64,000 nt of DNA, taken from positions 37,386,001 to 37,450,000 of the forward strand of contig JBAIAC010000001.1 of assembly GCA_037349315.1 (NCBI GenBank). The letters are read 5' to 3'. How positions within the stretch are numbered: the stretch's first letter is position 1; every line of letters starts with the position of its first letter. This stretch comes from Chelydra serpentina. Taxonomy: Eukaryota > Chordata > Testudines > Chelydridae. Below are positions 1-11,393 of this stretch, in pieces. The notes under the pieces are model-generated. The model had not been told where the DNA came from. It made no database searches and saw nothing but the letters and a program-made list of their open reading frames with translations. The position numbers and the translations under genes were made by a program.

Positions 1-420
1 CTGAAGTCAATGGAAAGACTTACAATATTGACCACAGTCCTCATCCTAGTTTCGGACTCTATCTTTGAGAACTTTATATTAAATGGATTTTTGAAGAAGG
101 GAGGTGGAATAGGAGCTTGCTCCATCCACTCCATGCATCAACCTGGTATTCCAGTGTTTCCAGGAATGGTGCACCTCTCTCTGGGAAAATATTCTGGTTA
201 AAGGAAAGTGAGAAAAATTTCTTGTGTTATTGTCTTGTTTGTAATGTTAATATATTTCTCATTTATCATGGGCTCCAGCCATCAAGCACTAAAAAATTAA
301 GGTCTGAAACCTTGAACTTGACTCGATATTCTATTGGAAGAGAATTTCAGAGGACTGAGGACAAGTTTGATAAAAGCGCATGTTGTTGAGGAAATACATT
401 GGCATATGCTAAACTAGTTG
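1..420. other. Unassigned intronic sequence
   Basis: I see no exon, RNA gene or recognisable repeat end here. Two overlapping short frames have no family features, so I treat them as chance. The stretch is inside the large last TTC27 intron of the window. The region 588-1000 is likewise unassigned, although 900-1110 contains GC-rich, partly palindromic sequence that probably belongs to the left flank of the SANT/Myb element. Confidence 0.5.
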
Positions 421-428
421 GAATAGCC

Positions 429-579
429 CAGCTGTGTCCAATACGTGCGCCACTAGCCACACGTGGCTAATAGGCTATTGAATTATGGCTAATGCATGTG
501 GCTTTTTTATAATGTGGCTAATAAGAAAAATTCAAAACCACAAGTGTGGCTAGCATCTAATTTCTATTGGACACCGCTG
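429..579. mobile_element. Short hAT-like element (151 bp)
   Basis: The ends are inverted: the start reads CAGCTGTGTCCAATA and the end, reversed, reads CAGCGGTGTCCAATA. The subterminal CTAGCCACACGTGG / CTAGCCACACTTGTGG stretches are also inverted. The flanking octamers gaatagcc (421-428) and gcctagcg (580-587) match at 5 of 8 positions, consistent with an old 8-bp hAT duplication. No coding capacity. Confidence 0.7.
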
Positions 580-1310
580 GCCTAGCGGTTGATGGATTCA
601 TACATTAGTATATTGCATTGCTGTTGTCCATCTGGGAGGCAATGAAGGCATGTGCAACTGAGGCACCTCATCATCCACCAGGATGCTATGCAATCTCTTA
701 GCTAACCAGAGTTAGTAGAAAGTGTTACTTAAAACGCTGTTATATAATTGCTTAGCTTCAGGGAGGAATCCAGGAGCACTCCTAAACAATGGACTGAATT
801 CATCAATTTTGGGTGTGTGCCTTTAACCAAAGGAAACTGTATTGTGGGTGAAAACTCCTCAGTGCTTATCTCGGACCACCAGCATATCCTCCATTTTGCT
901 AGGATTCAGGTCCCGTCTCCACTGGTAAGTTTCTGCACAGTAAAGCAGCTTTCTGCGCTGTAACTCCTGAGGTGTACACACTGCCAAGCCACTTATTGTG
1001 CAGAAACTGCACAGTTGCAGAGCGCTAAAAAAACCACCCCAACGAGAGACGTACAGCTTTCTACACCAGGGCTACAGCGCTGCAGTGCCAGAGTAGACAC
1101 CGTGGTAATTACAGCACTGCGATTGGCCTCCAGCAGGTGTGCCACAATGCCGGTTCTCACCTCTCTGGTCATCGGTTTGAACTCTACTGCCCTGCCCTCA
1201 GGTGACCAACTGTCATCCCCACCCCAAACATTCCTTTGCACATTTGAAAGTCCCCTTCCTGTTTGCTCAGTGATGCGTGCAGTGGTCTTAGCGCATCTTT
1301 CCAGGTGGCC

Positions 1311-1853
1311 ATGCCTGCTCCACACACCAGGCGATTTCCCGCTTGAAGCAATGCTGAGCTGCTGGACTTCATCGGCATTTGGAGAGAGGAGACTGTCCAG
1401 TCCCTGCTGCGCTCCAGCCGCAGGAATTACGATACCTACGAACAGATTTCACGATGCATGGTAGAAAGGGGCCATGACCGGGACACACTGCAATGTAGGG
1501 CAAAGTGAAGGAGCTGTGGAACGCCTACCACAAGGTGCGGGAGACAAACCCCCGCTCCGGTGCTGCGCCCACGAGCTGCTGGTTCTAAAAAGAGCTGGAT
1601 GCGATACTCGGTGGCAACCCCACCTCCACTGCGAAGGCTCCTATGGATACTTCATTGGCTCACGTGCCAGTTGAGAGTGGACCGAGCCAGGAGGAGTAAA
1701 ACTTGGACAAAGAGGGGGAGGGGGATCCAGAGGCAAAGGAGGGCTCGGAGACCAGAGATGCATGCAGTCAGGAGCTTTTTTCTACCCCGGAGGAGCCTAG
1801 CCAGTCACAGCAGTTGGATCTTGGCAAAGCACAAATAGGAGAGGAGGCCCCTG
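1311..1853 (+). pseudogene. SANT/Myb-like transposon gene, exon 1, broken (copy 1)
   Basis: The frame starts MPAPHTRRFPA at the ATG at 1311 and continues through a SANT/Myb-like DNA-binding domain: ELLDFIGIWREETVQSLL, RNYDTYEQISRCMVERGHDR, DTLQCRAK, then after a frame change VKELWNAYHKVRETNPRSGA. An acidic tail follows (LDKEGEGDPEAKEG), with SQELFSTPEEPSQSQQLDL, ending at a good splice donor, GTAAGT, at 1854. Damage: stops at 1344 (TGA where Trp is expected), 1586 and 1697, and a one-base loss near 1505. Such genes accompany PIF/Harbinger-type transposons, where the Myb-like partner helps transposase bind DNA. This kind of protein is numerous in turtle genomes as I recall. It is antisense to TTC27. 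Confidence 0.75.
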
Positions 1854-1940
1854 GTAAGTGGATCTGATTTTGGGAATTGCTGAAGTGATTTGTTGGGGGC
1901 AGGAGGGTTGCAGAAATTAGGCTTGTCTCCCACCGCATGC

Positions 1941-2261
1941 CTATTCTGAGTGGCAGAACAGGCTGTTGATAGACTCCCTCACTTCATGGGAATCTTCCTC
2001 AGAGATCTCCAGGAAACTCTCGTGGAGATACTGGGCAATCCGCTGCCACAGGTTCCTCAACAGAGCTGCTTTGTTTCTTGTCCCATTATGGTAACTTTCC
2101 GGCACCACTGTGCCGTCACGGGGGGTAGGGGGGGACGGGACCATTGCTGCACACAGGCGAGCCACATAGGGGCCATGGCGGAAGCTGCAGGCTTGGAGAA
2201 GACCCTCCCTTAATTCCCTGCTCACCCTCAGGAGTGAGATATCTTCCATAATCATCACCTC
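1941..2261 (-). CDS. Antisense ORF beside the SANT/Myb element (copy 1), function unknown
   Basis: An open 106-codon exon begins after a splice acceptor (TTTCCACAG ending at 2262) and reads EVMIMEDISLLRVSRELREG, then LLQACSFRHGPYVARLCAAM, and ends DSHEVRESINSLFCHSE. The middle carries NKAALLRNLWQRIAQYLHES. I do not recognise a domain; it looks helical and soluble with no membrane segment. A diverged partner with the same acceptor and the same NKAAL-RN-WQRIA-Y-HES core lies at 62740-63053, also antisense to a SANT/Myb exon. It is probably the last exon of a second gene of the element. The first true ATG is at 2255. Whether it is expressed cannot be seen. Confidence 0.5.
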   Translation of the reverse strand, partial: EVMIMEDISLLRVSRELREGLLQACSFRHGPYVARLCAAMVPSPPTPRDGTVVPESYHNGTRNKAALLRNLWQRIAQYLHESFLEISEEDSHEVRESINSLFCHSE

Positions 2262-3458
2262 CTGTGGAAAGTGTGGGGACAGGAATGATTATCAAGCCCC
2301 CTCTTCCCCCCACCCAGTGCTGGCTCTCCCCAGGAGCCACATGCCCAGTGTACAGCAGGGTTTGGGAAGAGTGATTCACCCTGCCCCTGCAGCTACTCAC
2401 CATTTTGGGGGTCTTGTGGCTCGTGTGCTTGCCTGGGGTCAGCCAGTTAGTGACAGGTGTGTGAGTACTAGCTGTGTTTTAAAGCATTGAATCAGTGCTT
2501 AGGTGAACTGTACTGAACAGGAAATATTTACACCTGCTTTATACACACACTTAGAAACACACACAGAAACATGATCACATCTGTTAAATTTTACAACCTC
2601 TTCACCCTTATGCCCACTATGACAACTAACACTATACTTTCACTTACTCATGATTAAACCCACAGACCACTCATATCCCACCTCACTGCTGACAATCGAC
2701 ATGGCAAGACCTCCCCTGTGCATTGCTACTGACACAACCGACAGAACTGAGTGCTGAAGTGAAGCATACTGGATCTCTCAAGGCACACATGCACTTGTTT
2801 CCTTTGATCATGCATACAGGTGGAGGTAGAGGGAGGGATACAGCCTCCCTCCCAGTCTCTTAATATCATAATCACAGCTCTGTCGAGCTATTCCAACTAA
2901 TCCCTCCGCCATTCAATACACCTACACCCGACAGTGAACGCACCTGGAGTGCATGCAGATAATTCCCAGTGGCTATTGCCTGCTGGTAGGGGGGAGGGCA
3001 GATTTAAGGTTTGAACCTTAACTCTATTTCCTGGTTCAGAGTTTTGCTGAATTCAACATTCTGGAAGGGCAGGAGGTACTACCAGGCAACCTTAACTCTG
3101 CATTAACAAACTTTTTCATCAGTGAATACACCATACTTCCACATTATGTTTAAATATGGCTAATGGTAAATGTTAAAATGCAAAATGTAGAACATTTGTC
3201 ATTATGACAACCACAGCAGTGAGACCCCCAAACGACTACAAAAGCAGTTTCAAAAGCAAAATCCATCTGAGTGGTGGAATGAGAAGGGTTTAAGGTATAC
3301 ATCACGGAGTCTAAAAGAAAGATTTAATTGTAACCGCAAGTTTGATTCTGACAGCAGATTCCTGTCTTGTCCTGGCCCATAACACAGCAAGTCAGTTTAT
3401 ATTAACATTTTTTGTTCAGCTATTTTGTATGTGAACTTGTAAATCTCTGGTTTGGCAA
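2262..3458. other. Probable remainder of the SANT/Myb element, then unassigned intron
   Basis: 2262-2460 is GC-rich and reads as intron or flank of the antisense gene. 2500-3110 includes stretches that may be the far end of the same element, but I could not locate terminal repeats. 3110-3458 is AT-rich with nothing recognisable. Confidence 0.4.
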
Positions 3459-3472
3459 ACAGGTTATTTACT

Positions 3473-3681
3473 AGTATCAGAGGGGTAGCCGTGTTAGTCT
3501 GGATCTGTAGAAGCGACAAAGGGTCCTGTGGCACCTTATAGACTAACAGAGGTATTGGAACATAAGCTTTCGTGGGTGAATACCCACTTTTCATCCGAAG
3601 AAGTGGGTATTCACCCACGAAAGCTTATGCTCCAATACCTCTGTTAGTCTATAAGGTGCCACAGGACCCTTTGTTGCTTCT
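3473..3681 (+). mobile_element. Fold-back retroposon with 14-bp target duplication
   Basis: The insert is bounded by a perfect 14-bp direct repeat, acaggttatttact, at 3459-3472 and 3682-3695. It has a single-copy leader beginning tatcagaggggtagccgtgt, then an 83-nt arm (3507-3589), an 11-nt spacer and an 83-nt inverted arm (3601-3683, whose last two bases overlap the duplication). The arms differ at only two positions. The unit is the same one found in single orientation at 4319. My recollection is that this terminal sequence belongs to a Penelope-like element, but the family name is uncertain. Confidence 0.8.
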
Positions 3682-3683
3682 AC
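3507..3683. repeat. Long inverted repeat, 83-nt arms
   Basis: Arms 3507-3589 and 3601-3683 are inverted copies with 81 of 83 positions matching, separated by 11 nt. The palindrome is internal to the retroposon above. RNA from either strand would form a long hairpin. Confidence 0.9.
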
Positions 3684-4318
3684 AGGTTATTTACTGACTT
3701 TGGTTTAAAATACAACATAAATAAATGCCTATCAAGGCTGTAGCTGTCCTTCCTATTAAAATACATATATACAAAACAAAAAATCAAAACAGCACACCTC
3801 TCAACATAAACATTGTAATTCAAAAACTAACACCTCTCATATTCCACTTGCGTTTTGAACGATGTTCTCTTTTACTTATTATCAAATTTCTATCACATCA
3901 CTCTGTCGTTCACCAAACTTTTGTTGGGCTGAAGGTACCAAGAAAGTCTAAAATAAACCATACAACTACATTGTATATAACTATTACCAAAGATATTTTT
4001 AAATAGAACACCCTTAAGTTACACTAAATATATTTACTATTTTTGTTGGGTTTATAAAAAAAATCTTTTTTACCATTTCAGTTTATAGCACTGCTCTATT
4101 TAAGTGCAGAAAATAGTTTAAATAGAGATTTAAATACAATCAAAATATTTTGTTGCTTAGCGACAAATTTTTGTGGAAAATAATACATTAGTTACAAGCA
4201 CATCTAAAAATGAATAGATTTCTTGTGAATTGCCAGATGTACTTACATCAATAGCTTAATTTTACATAATTATCCTAGTACATATCTTCAGTATTCTCAT
4301 GGGTGATCTTATTTTTAT

Positions 4319-4423
4319 TATCAGAGGGGTAGCCGTGTTAGTATGGATCTATAAAAGCGGCAAAGTCCTGTGGCACCTTATAGACTAACAGACGTATTGG
4401 AGCATAAGCTTTCATGGGTGAAT
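4319..4423 (+). mobile_element. Second copy of the same retroposon, single orientation
   Basis: It begins with the same leader (tatcagaggggtagccgtgt) and runs through gcaccttatagactaacaga and agcataagcttt to gggtgaat, where the similarity stops. It has a small deletion relative to the fold-back copy (aaagtcctg for aaagggtcctg). No target duplication is evident. Confidence 0.75.
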
Positions 4424-7366
4424 TTCACTGCATATTATTCTACATAAACTATTACAAATTCTAATCCTATTTGGCATAGCTGACTTTCAACATTTAAGAG
4501 TTATCTCCTTAGAGAGATATAGCATATAGGCAGCATAAATCCCCTCATATATTGAAAACTTAAATGCCCCACAAATATAGCTGTTATAAGCATTATGTTT
4601 CTTGTAAGGATAATTTGAAAGGACATAAGTGCAGTCTTTTGACAGAGAGAAGCAGTCTCTAGGCAGAAATGAAATTTGATGACTTGAAGAGATTCTGTCT
4701 CAGAGGTTTATAATTCATTTAAGAAAGACTAGTCACAGAAGGGCTTTTGCTCCATCTTCTCTAGCACTCTCACAATTTTCAGACTATCTGGGCCTCATTT
4801 TCCATCACATCCACTTTATGCAGAAAGTTTTGATTTTCATTGATCCCTTTGAGAACATGGCTTTGTGCTCAGGCAAATGGCTTCTCTACTGTGAGATGTC
4901 CATCTCAGAAGAAATTGTCTCCAATTTTCTATGGATGCAGTAAAGTCTCTTGAATGCTATTATGCCGTTCCTTTACTCCCTAGCTTTACTGTTCAGCTAG
5001 CTGGTGATAGAAAGTTCTGTGATGTAGCACTGCCACTTCTCGTCTACTGAAAGATAACTACATATACACCCCTTAATACTGAGTGCCAAGTACATTGGGT
5101 CCAGTTCAAAAAGATGAATCCCTAACACTACAGCATTTTTAAACTGAGTCTTGTAGCACCAATAATGTACCGTGGTTTGTTGTGTTAATATATTTATTTC
5201 TTCAGTACATTACAGTTGATACAGTTAGTACATTAGCTTTCCACATTAAAAAAAAAACAGGTTCTGAATCTTCATTTAGGGAACAAGTGAAAATCTTTTA
5301 GTGGTCGTTAGCCTCATCTCCTGCTTGCTCCACATCATAGACAGAAGAATTGCTCAACAGGGAGCAAACTGAAACATAAAGGGTGCTGCAGACACTTTGC
5401 CCATAGCTGTCAGAAGCTGCACTCAACACATCTGTTAATGCCTCACTTTCAGAAGCACTAAACTTAATTCAGATCTTAAAAGAAAAAAATTAAAATGATT
5501 TTGGATGAAAACCGAATACACTTCAGCTACAAGTCTAGAAAATAAATTTTTAGTAGGGTTCTGAAAGTAATTTGTTATTAAAAATTCCTATATTTTTCTA
5601 TATTATTGTGCTTGTAGTACTTTTAGCAGGAAACTGACTGCATTTTTTCACTTAGATTTAAATGTTTTAGAAAAATACCCATAAATCTTTGCAGTTAAAG
5701 CCTGCAAAGGGCATTAACTTTTGTACTGGAACAACAATATTAAAACAAGTATAACCTTTCACTATTTCCAGTGAAAAATCCATGATGTGTGTTGTGTGGT
5801 CAAAATGATTAAATTCCAGATATTTGCAACAGCATTCTCCGTTTTTAAAACCAGTGGCCCCAGAAGTCTATGAGATGAAGCTAACAGACCTTGAATGTGT
5901 GTCTCCCTCAGTATACATTCCTTTCTCTGAAAATATAACAATATATTTCCAGTAATCATTTAGTAAAAAAGGGATTCTTTCAGAATAATCAACTTGAATC
6001 AACTGATTCAAGGTGACTGTAGCTAGCCTAGTTAAAATTTCACAAAGAAAAATATATACACAGGGCATGTGAAAAAACACCCAATTGCTCTATTACCCAA
6101 AATATCAGATTAATATTCCAAGTTGCCTATTTGTGGGACTCCTTCAATGTTATGTGGGAAAAATGTGGCATTACCTTGGTTATGTCTTACATATTTTCTG
6201 GTCCCACCTAAATCACAATTTTAACTGCCTCCTTTTGGATTTTAAATCAGGTAACGTGTTCATAAATACTGCACAAGAACTGATTCTGCAAGAGATATTG
6301 CCAGGTGTTGCTTTTTAAGGTAGCTTAGTAGGTATTCTTTGATGTGTGATCAGATGCTCTGCCAAGCCATAACTTTATATAAAATTTGTCAAAAGGGGGA
6401 AAATATCCCCATTATCACTTCATTAGTGTCATCTTTCACATCTCTTCAAATTGTTATTTGAACATTTAAATCGGAGCATTCAATTAATTCACTACCTGTT
6501 TTAAAAAGTGTTATTGTTCACCTAAAGTGACAGAGAAAAAACAGAAATCTTTAAATTATCAGAATGACAGGGCAAAAGAGATTTACTCTCTTGTATTGGC
6601 TTGGGAGATCAGCACACACAGGTAGTGCCATTTTCCACTATTAATCTAATATCTCATATATTTTTCAGTTGGTTTAGACCACACATTCAATATGTCTTTT
6701 CCAGAGACTAGAGTTGCTCATTCAAGTATATGACAAGGGTTTATTTCAGTCCATAAAAACTAATCCTGGGAGTGTACAACTAAAATAGCATTTCACCACA
6801 ACAGGTGCTAGCTGAACATCAGCAGAGCTGGACTTAAAGCTCTTAACCATAGCCATTAGAAATACCTCTCCTGGTGTTAAAATCAAGAGCAAGGCCAAGA
6901 CACAAACAATGATCTGCACCAAGGGACAGTTTAATTAGAAAAGTATTCTTAAAATGTGCTTTGTCTAGTCTGGTCTAGTAGCCTATGCACTAAAGTTATA
7001 ACATTACATCATTATAAATATAGCTTACACTTTTGGTTTTAACTTGCCCATTTCAAATTTCAAAGTAAATTTAAAAGTGAAACATAGTTGGGTTCTTTTA
7101 AATTTTAATTCATGTGAAGAAAGCTTATTCAAATAAGTTGTTTCACAATTAGATACAGCCGAGTATATTTGTACTAGAATTTTCACATCAAAAGAATTCT
7201 TAAAACTTTGTTGCATAGACCCAGGTATTGTTTTATTATAAGTTTTCTCTCCTCCCTTTCTCCCCCGTCCCATCGGTTACCACATCACCAAGCACATTTT
7301 CCCAGTAGGAATGTCACAGCACTGTTCCAAATGTCTGCCTTTAACAGCTAACTGTACTGTTCCTTA
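4424..7366. other. AT-rich intron, nothing recognised
   Basis: This is low-GC sequence with short A and T runs. I found no TTC27 exon, no LINE reading frame and no inverted termini. Short frames at 5762-6080, 6085-6318 and 7025-7273 have no family features. 3696-4318 is similar AT-rich sequence. Confidence 0.5.
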
Positions 7367-7660
7367 GGCTATGTCTACACTTAAAATGCTACAACGGCAC
7401 AGCTGTAGTGCTGCAGCTGCGCCGCTGTAGGGCTTCAGTGTAGACACTTAATACAGTGATGGGAAGGGTTCTCTCATCACTGTAGTAAAACCACCTCCCC
7501 GACAGATGGTAGGTGGGTCAAACAAACGAATTCCTCCATCTACCTAGCACTGTCTTCATGGGATTTAGGTCAGCTTAACTAAGTCGCTCAGGGGTGAGGA
7601 TTTTTCATGCCTCTGAGACATATAGGTGGATCAATCTAATTTTCTAATGTAGAACAGCCC
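7367..7660. mobile_element. TTA-flanked short inverted-repeat element (294 bp)
   Basis: The start reads GGCTATGTCTACACTTAAAA and the end, reversed, reads GGGCTGTTCTACATTAGAAA. It is flanked by TTA at 7364-7366 and 7661-7663. The 3-bp TWA duplication and GGC-TGTCTACACT ends point to PIF/Harbinger-type MITEs, possibly related to those called Chompy in crocodilians. A short internal palindrome (ggcacagctgtagtgctgcagctgcgccgctgtag) is contained at 7394-7430 in diverged form. No coding capacity. Confidence 0.75.
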
Positions 7661-8081
7661 TTAGACTAGGCTTTGGCATAGTCCCAAATGATATCCCAAA
7701 GCCCTGTAGCTGTTGGACTGTACTCACATAAAATACAGATTTAAACTTCTTAAATATCTTTAATTACCCTTGAATCTGCAGAAGGCTGAATGCCTTCAAT
7801 TCCCACTGGATTTGAGAGAAACTGAATTTACGGTAAGCATCTCCGAGAAGGTGCTCAACATAATTAAGCTGTATGACAGCACAGAAGATTAAAAAGAAAA
7901 ACATTTTCCTCTAACAAAATTTAGAAAGTATTCTATTACAATGTGTAAGACAGAAAAGGCTATTTTTATGTTCACTCCCACCGCGCACAAGTCCTGCACT
8001 GCCATAACAGAGCAGCTCTCCCTTCTACATCTAGATTGAACCTAGTGGGGTTCTTTAATTCACTTTTTACCTCCATACCTA

Positions 8082-8345
8082 GGCCATGTCTATACTTATT
8101 GGTAGATCGGTGCTGCTGTAATCAATGCAGCGGTTGTCGATTTAGCAGATCTAGTGAAGACCTGCTAAATCGATGGCAGAACATTCTCCGGTTGACTCCA
8201 GTACTCCACCAGAACAAGAAGAGTAAGGTAAATCAAGAGAGCATGCAGTAAGTCGACCTAAGCTACATCAACTCCAGTTACGTTATTCACGTATATTGGA
8301 GTGGCATAACTTGGGTTGATTTACTGCGGTAGTGTAGACAAGGCC
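8082..8345. mobile_element. CTA-flanked short inverted-repeat element (264 bp)
   Basis: The start reads GGCCATGTCTATACTTA and the end, reversed, reads GGCCTTGTCTACACTACC, flanked by cta at 8079-8081 and 8346-8348. An internal inverted stretch (tcgatttagcagatct / agacctgctaaatcga) is visible. It belongs to the same broad group as the element at 7367. Confidence 0.7.
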
Positions 8346-8400
8346 CTAGTCAGTTTGAATATATTCTTCCCCTATAAACCTGCTTATAGGCAGCCACCAT

Positions 8401-8724
8401 TCATAGAATCATGGAATATCAGGGTTGGAAGGGACCTCAGGAGGTCATCTAGTCCAACCCCCTGCTCAAAGCAGGACCAATCCCCAACTAAATCATCCCA
8501 GCCAGGGCTTTATCAAGCCTGACCTTAAAAACCTCTAAGGAAGGAGTTCCACCACCTCCCTAGGTAACCCATTCAGTGCTTCACCACCCTCTTAGTGAAA
8601 AAGTTTTTCCTAATATCCAACCTAAACCTCCCTCACTGCAACTTGAGACCATTACTCCTTGTTCTGTCATCTGCTACCACTGAGAACAGTCTAGATCTAT
8701 TCTGTTTGGAACCCCTGGAGTTTT
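8401..8724 (-). mobile_element. CR1 LINE 3' fragment
   Basis: Read on the minus strand this is the 3' end of a CR1 element, finishing in the CR1-type terminal repeat (ATTCTATGA) at 8401. It matches the 3' part of the copy at 48784-51157, including the segments coding [17 protein letters not shown] and the untranslated tail with gagcagggggttggactaga. It is 5' truncated near 8724. It lies in the sense orientation of TTC27. Confidence 0.9.
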
Positions 8725-9790
8725 CAGGAGAGGGATGGGAAGAGACTGAGAAGACAAGAGGTTTCCAGCTCCCACTTCTCTTCACAGATATCCATGAGAG
8801 GAAGAGAAAGAATTGGGCCAGAATAAGCTATCATTCCCTTTCAATTCTCTTTTTTACATATAAAGGGAGGGAGAAGAGTTCGTCAAGAAGACCACCTCAT
8901 GTCTGACTACTTTAACTGCTCTTCAGTAAAGTAGTGATGAATAGGGTGAGACTGCACATTGCTCATAAAGAATACACACAAAGTACTCCTGTCCAAAGCT
9001 CACCCCCATACCTGGTCCCCCACCCCTCTTTTAACAACTCCTAAGAACAATCAACATAAATCATTTCATGACCTTGCATTTAAGCTGGCTGTTTTTAGTG
9101 TTTTTCTTGCAAGATTTCCTGTCTCACACCGACACAAATTATGTCTACACTTTATGGAGCAAAAGAAACCCATCTGGTCTAGCTGCATGTACTGGAACCT
9201 GATATCCTGTGATGGGTAGAAAAAAAAAATCCAACCATGAGATGACCCAATTTCTTTTTAGTGAGCTGCGAGTAATGGGTTGCATTTCTCATTCAGCAGG
9301 GGACCAGGCAAAAGAGTCTGCCCTGCCTTCTCTGGGGATAGAAGCATACTTGGGAAGCTGTACAGTGTTTCTTGCAGTGCATATTTTATACGAGGAAAGG
9401 AAGTTAAATCGGAAGTGAGTGTTAGAGGAATATCAGTCTCAGTGGATGGACAGGTGATGGAATAGTGCATAAGATGTGCATCTCATGGTGGAGAGCACAT
9501 GTATGGAATTAATATCTAAGTGAAAGTATGCAGGAGATGAACATATTGGATACAATGAAGAGTTTCTAATGGGGGACAGCAAAATAAAAAGTCTTGATTT
9601 GGACTTGAATATAATAAGGACACGAGAAGGCAAATTCAGACTAATTTGTCTCAAAGGAGAGGAATGAAAATAGTAACAAGGATAGACATATTACTTACAT
9701 ACACAGTCAAGAGCATGATTCATTATTCATGAATAATGCAGTCCACTATTTAGATGTTAAATGTAGGGTGGAATTTTCAAAGATAATTAA
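8725..9790. other. Intron, nothing recognised
   Basis: No exon or clear repeat is seen. Overlapping short frames at 9209-9470 lack any family feature. Confidence 0.5.
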
Positions 9791-10027
9791 AGGCTTGTCT
9801 ACACTGCCCTGCACTTCGGACTACCATGTGGCGGTTGTGGGAATGAACTAAAGATTCCTAGTTTGCATTAGTAAAATCCTTTTCAAACAAGATTACATTT
9901 ATGTGAACTAGGAACCCTTTAGTTTGCACTCACCGTGTCCAAACAGGGCTGTTACATCACAGCACTTTGTCATGTACTGCTATTCACACCCCAGTAGTCC
10001 AAACTGCAGGGCAGTGTATATATGGCC
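9791..10027. mobile_element. TAA-flanked short inverted-repeat element (237 bp)
   Basis: The ends are inverted over about 35 bp: the start has CTACACTGCCCTGCACTTCG and the end, reversed, has TACACTGCCCTGCAGTTTGG. Exact TAA duplications sit at 9788-9790 and 10028-10030. The subterminal sequence is also inverted (ctaaagattcctagtttgca against tagtttgc-reversed). Confidence 0.8.
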
Positions 10028-11094
10028 TAAGTGGCTTAGGAAGGAGCACAAATCCAATTCCAAATCACTTAGGAACTTTTGAAAATCCCATCCTTAAATG
10101 TTTAATCAGGCTCAGTGACTAAATGTTTTCACAGAAGTGTGGCTTTCTACAATAACTCTAGGATTCATCACTTTCTAAAGATTCTATAAGCATATCAAAC
10201 AAGTGTTGACACCAATACTTTATCCCTACAAATTGCAGAATCCACTCTTGATGTTAAAACTTTCATTATTTGAATATTCTATCATAACAGATATAAGAAG
10301 AATGGTACCTATTCAGCTTTTAAGTGCTCACCACTCTCCAAATACACTACAAAGTACATACATTTAACCTTCCTATATTTGTAAAGGATAGTAGATGATT
10401 TTCGGTGCTGTTATTGCTTTGACTGGAATTTTTTGATAAAGAGTTTTAAGGAACATATTTCACCACTAAAGTAAACTTTCGTCATAGGTACTTATAATCA
10501 ACTTTCTTCAGGAGAAGGAAAAAATTGAAGACAAGGAAATGTCACAAAGAAAGAGGATACTGTTTTATTTAAAGAAATTTGTTTTCAATGACCAGTGAAG
10601 GGTGAAACCACATATGATAGGTCTTCTATTTTCACTTAGAATGGAGTCCAGCCATATTACTGACATACTCTACTTGGCCAAACATATCACTTATTCTGTG
10701 TTATGCTGAAAACCACTTCAGTCAGGTTTGACTGTAGTAGCATTGTCTTTTTTCAGGTTTGGGGTTTGGATTTGTTCCTGAAATAGCATAAGGGCAGACT
10801 TCCACACCACATCACAGTACTGCATTTATTTCCTAAAGCCCAATCTTAACAGCAATAAATCAGGCACTTGGATTCAAATTAGAAGAAATTAACTCTTTGA
10901 GATCACTGATAAGGATTTCCTTAGACATTAAACAATAATGCATGTCTCATAACTGTTCAGCATCAGGAATTCCAGACTCAGTGCCAAGGATGTAAATGCA
11001 GCATGTGCTCGAGAACTTTGTTGAAAAACTGAAATTTGTGTACACTAACTCATTCAGTATTACAATTTACAAACCGAGTTCAATTTAAGTTTTC
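10028..11094. other. Intron, nothing recognised apart from a possible old short repeat
   Basis: 10031-10110 resembles a widespread low-copy amniote repeat (aggaacttttgaaaatccca) that I cannot name. The remainder is unassigned. Confidence 0.4.
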
Positions 11095-11097
11095 TAA

Positions 11098-11393
11098 GGC
11101 TAGGTCTACACTACCCCCCCCTATCGAACTAAGGTACGCAACTTCAGCTACGTGAATAATGTAGCTGAAGTCGAAGTACCTTAGTTCGAAGGAAAAAGCA
11201 CTTACCCGGGGTCCAGACGCGGCGCGCAGGCTCCCCCGTCGACTCCGCCTACTCCGTTCGTCGAGCTGGAGTACCAGCGTCGACAACGGAGCACTTCCTG
11301 GTTCGATTTATCGCGTCTTGACAAGACGCGATAAATCGAACCCAGAACATCGATCCGACGCGTTCGACGCGACGCGTAAGTATAGACCTACCC
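11098..11393. mobile_element. CpG-rich TAA-flanked MITE with hairpins (296 bp)
   Basis: The ends are GGCTAGGTCTACACTAC and, reversed, GGGTAGGTCTATACTTAC, with exact TAA duplications at 11095-11097 and 11394-11396. A perfect 19-bp hairpin with a 3-nt loop lies at 11301-11341 (arm gttcgatttatcgcgtctt). A second, longer imperfect hairpin lies around 11120-11195 (arms tcgaactaaggtac... and its reverse). Many CpG sites survive, unlike the surrounding intron, which suggests a young copy. Confidence 0.85.

Noticed and set aside
10..389. Two overlapping frames near the start
   Set aside because: No motif, and intron-like composition around them.
993..1464. Overlapping frames on both strands at the left of copy 1
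   Set aside because: They are shadows of the SANT/Myb exon and its GC-rich flank in the wrong frames.
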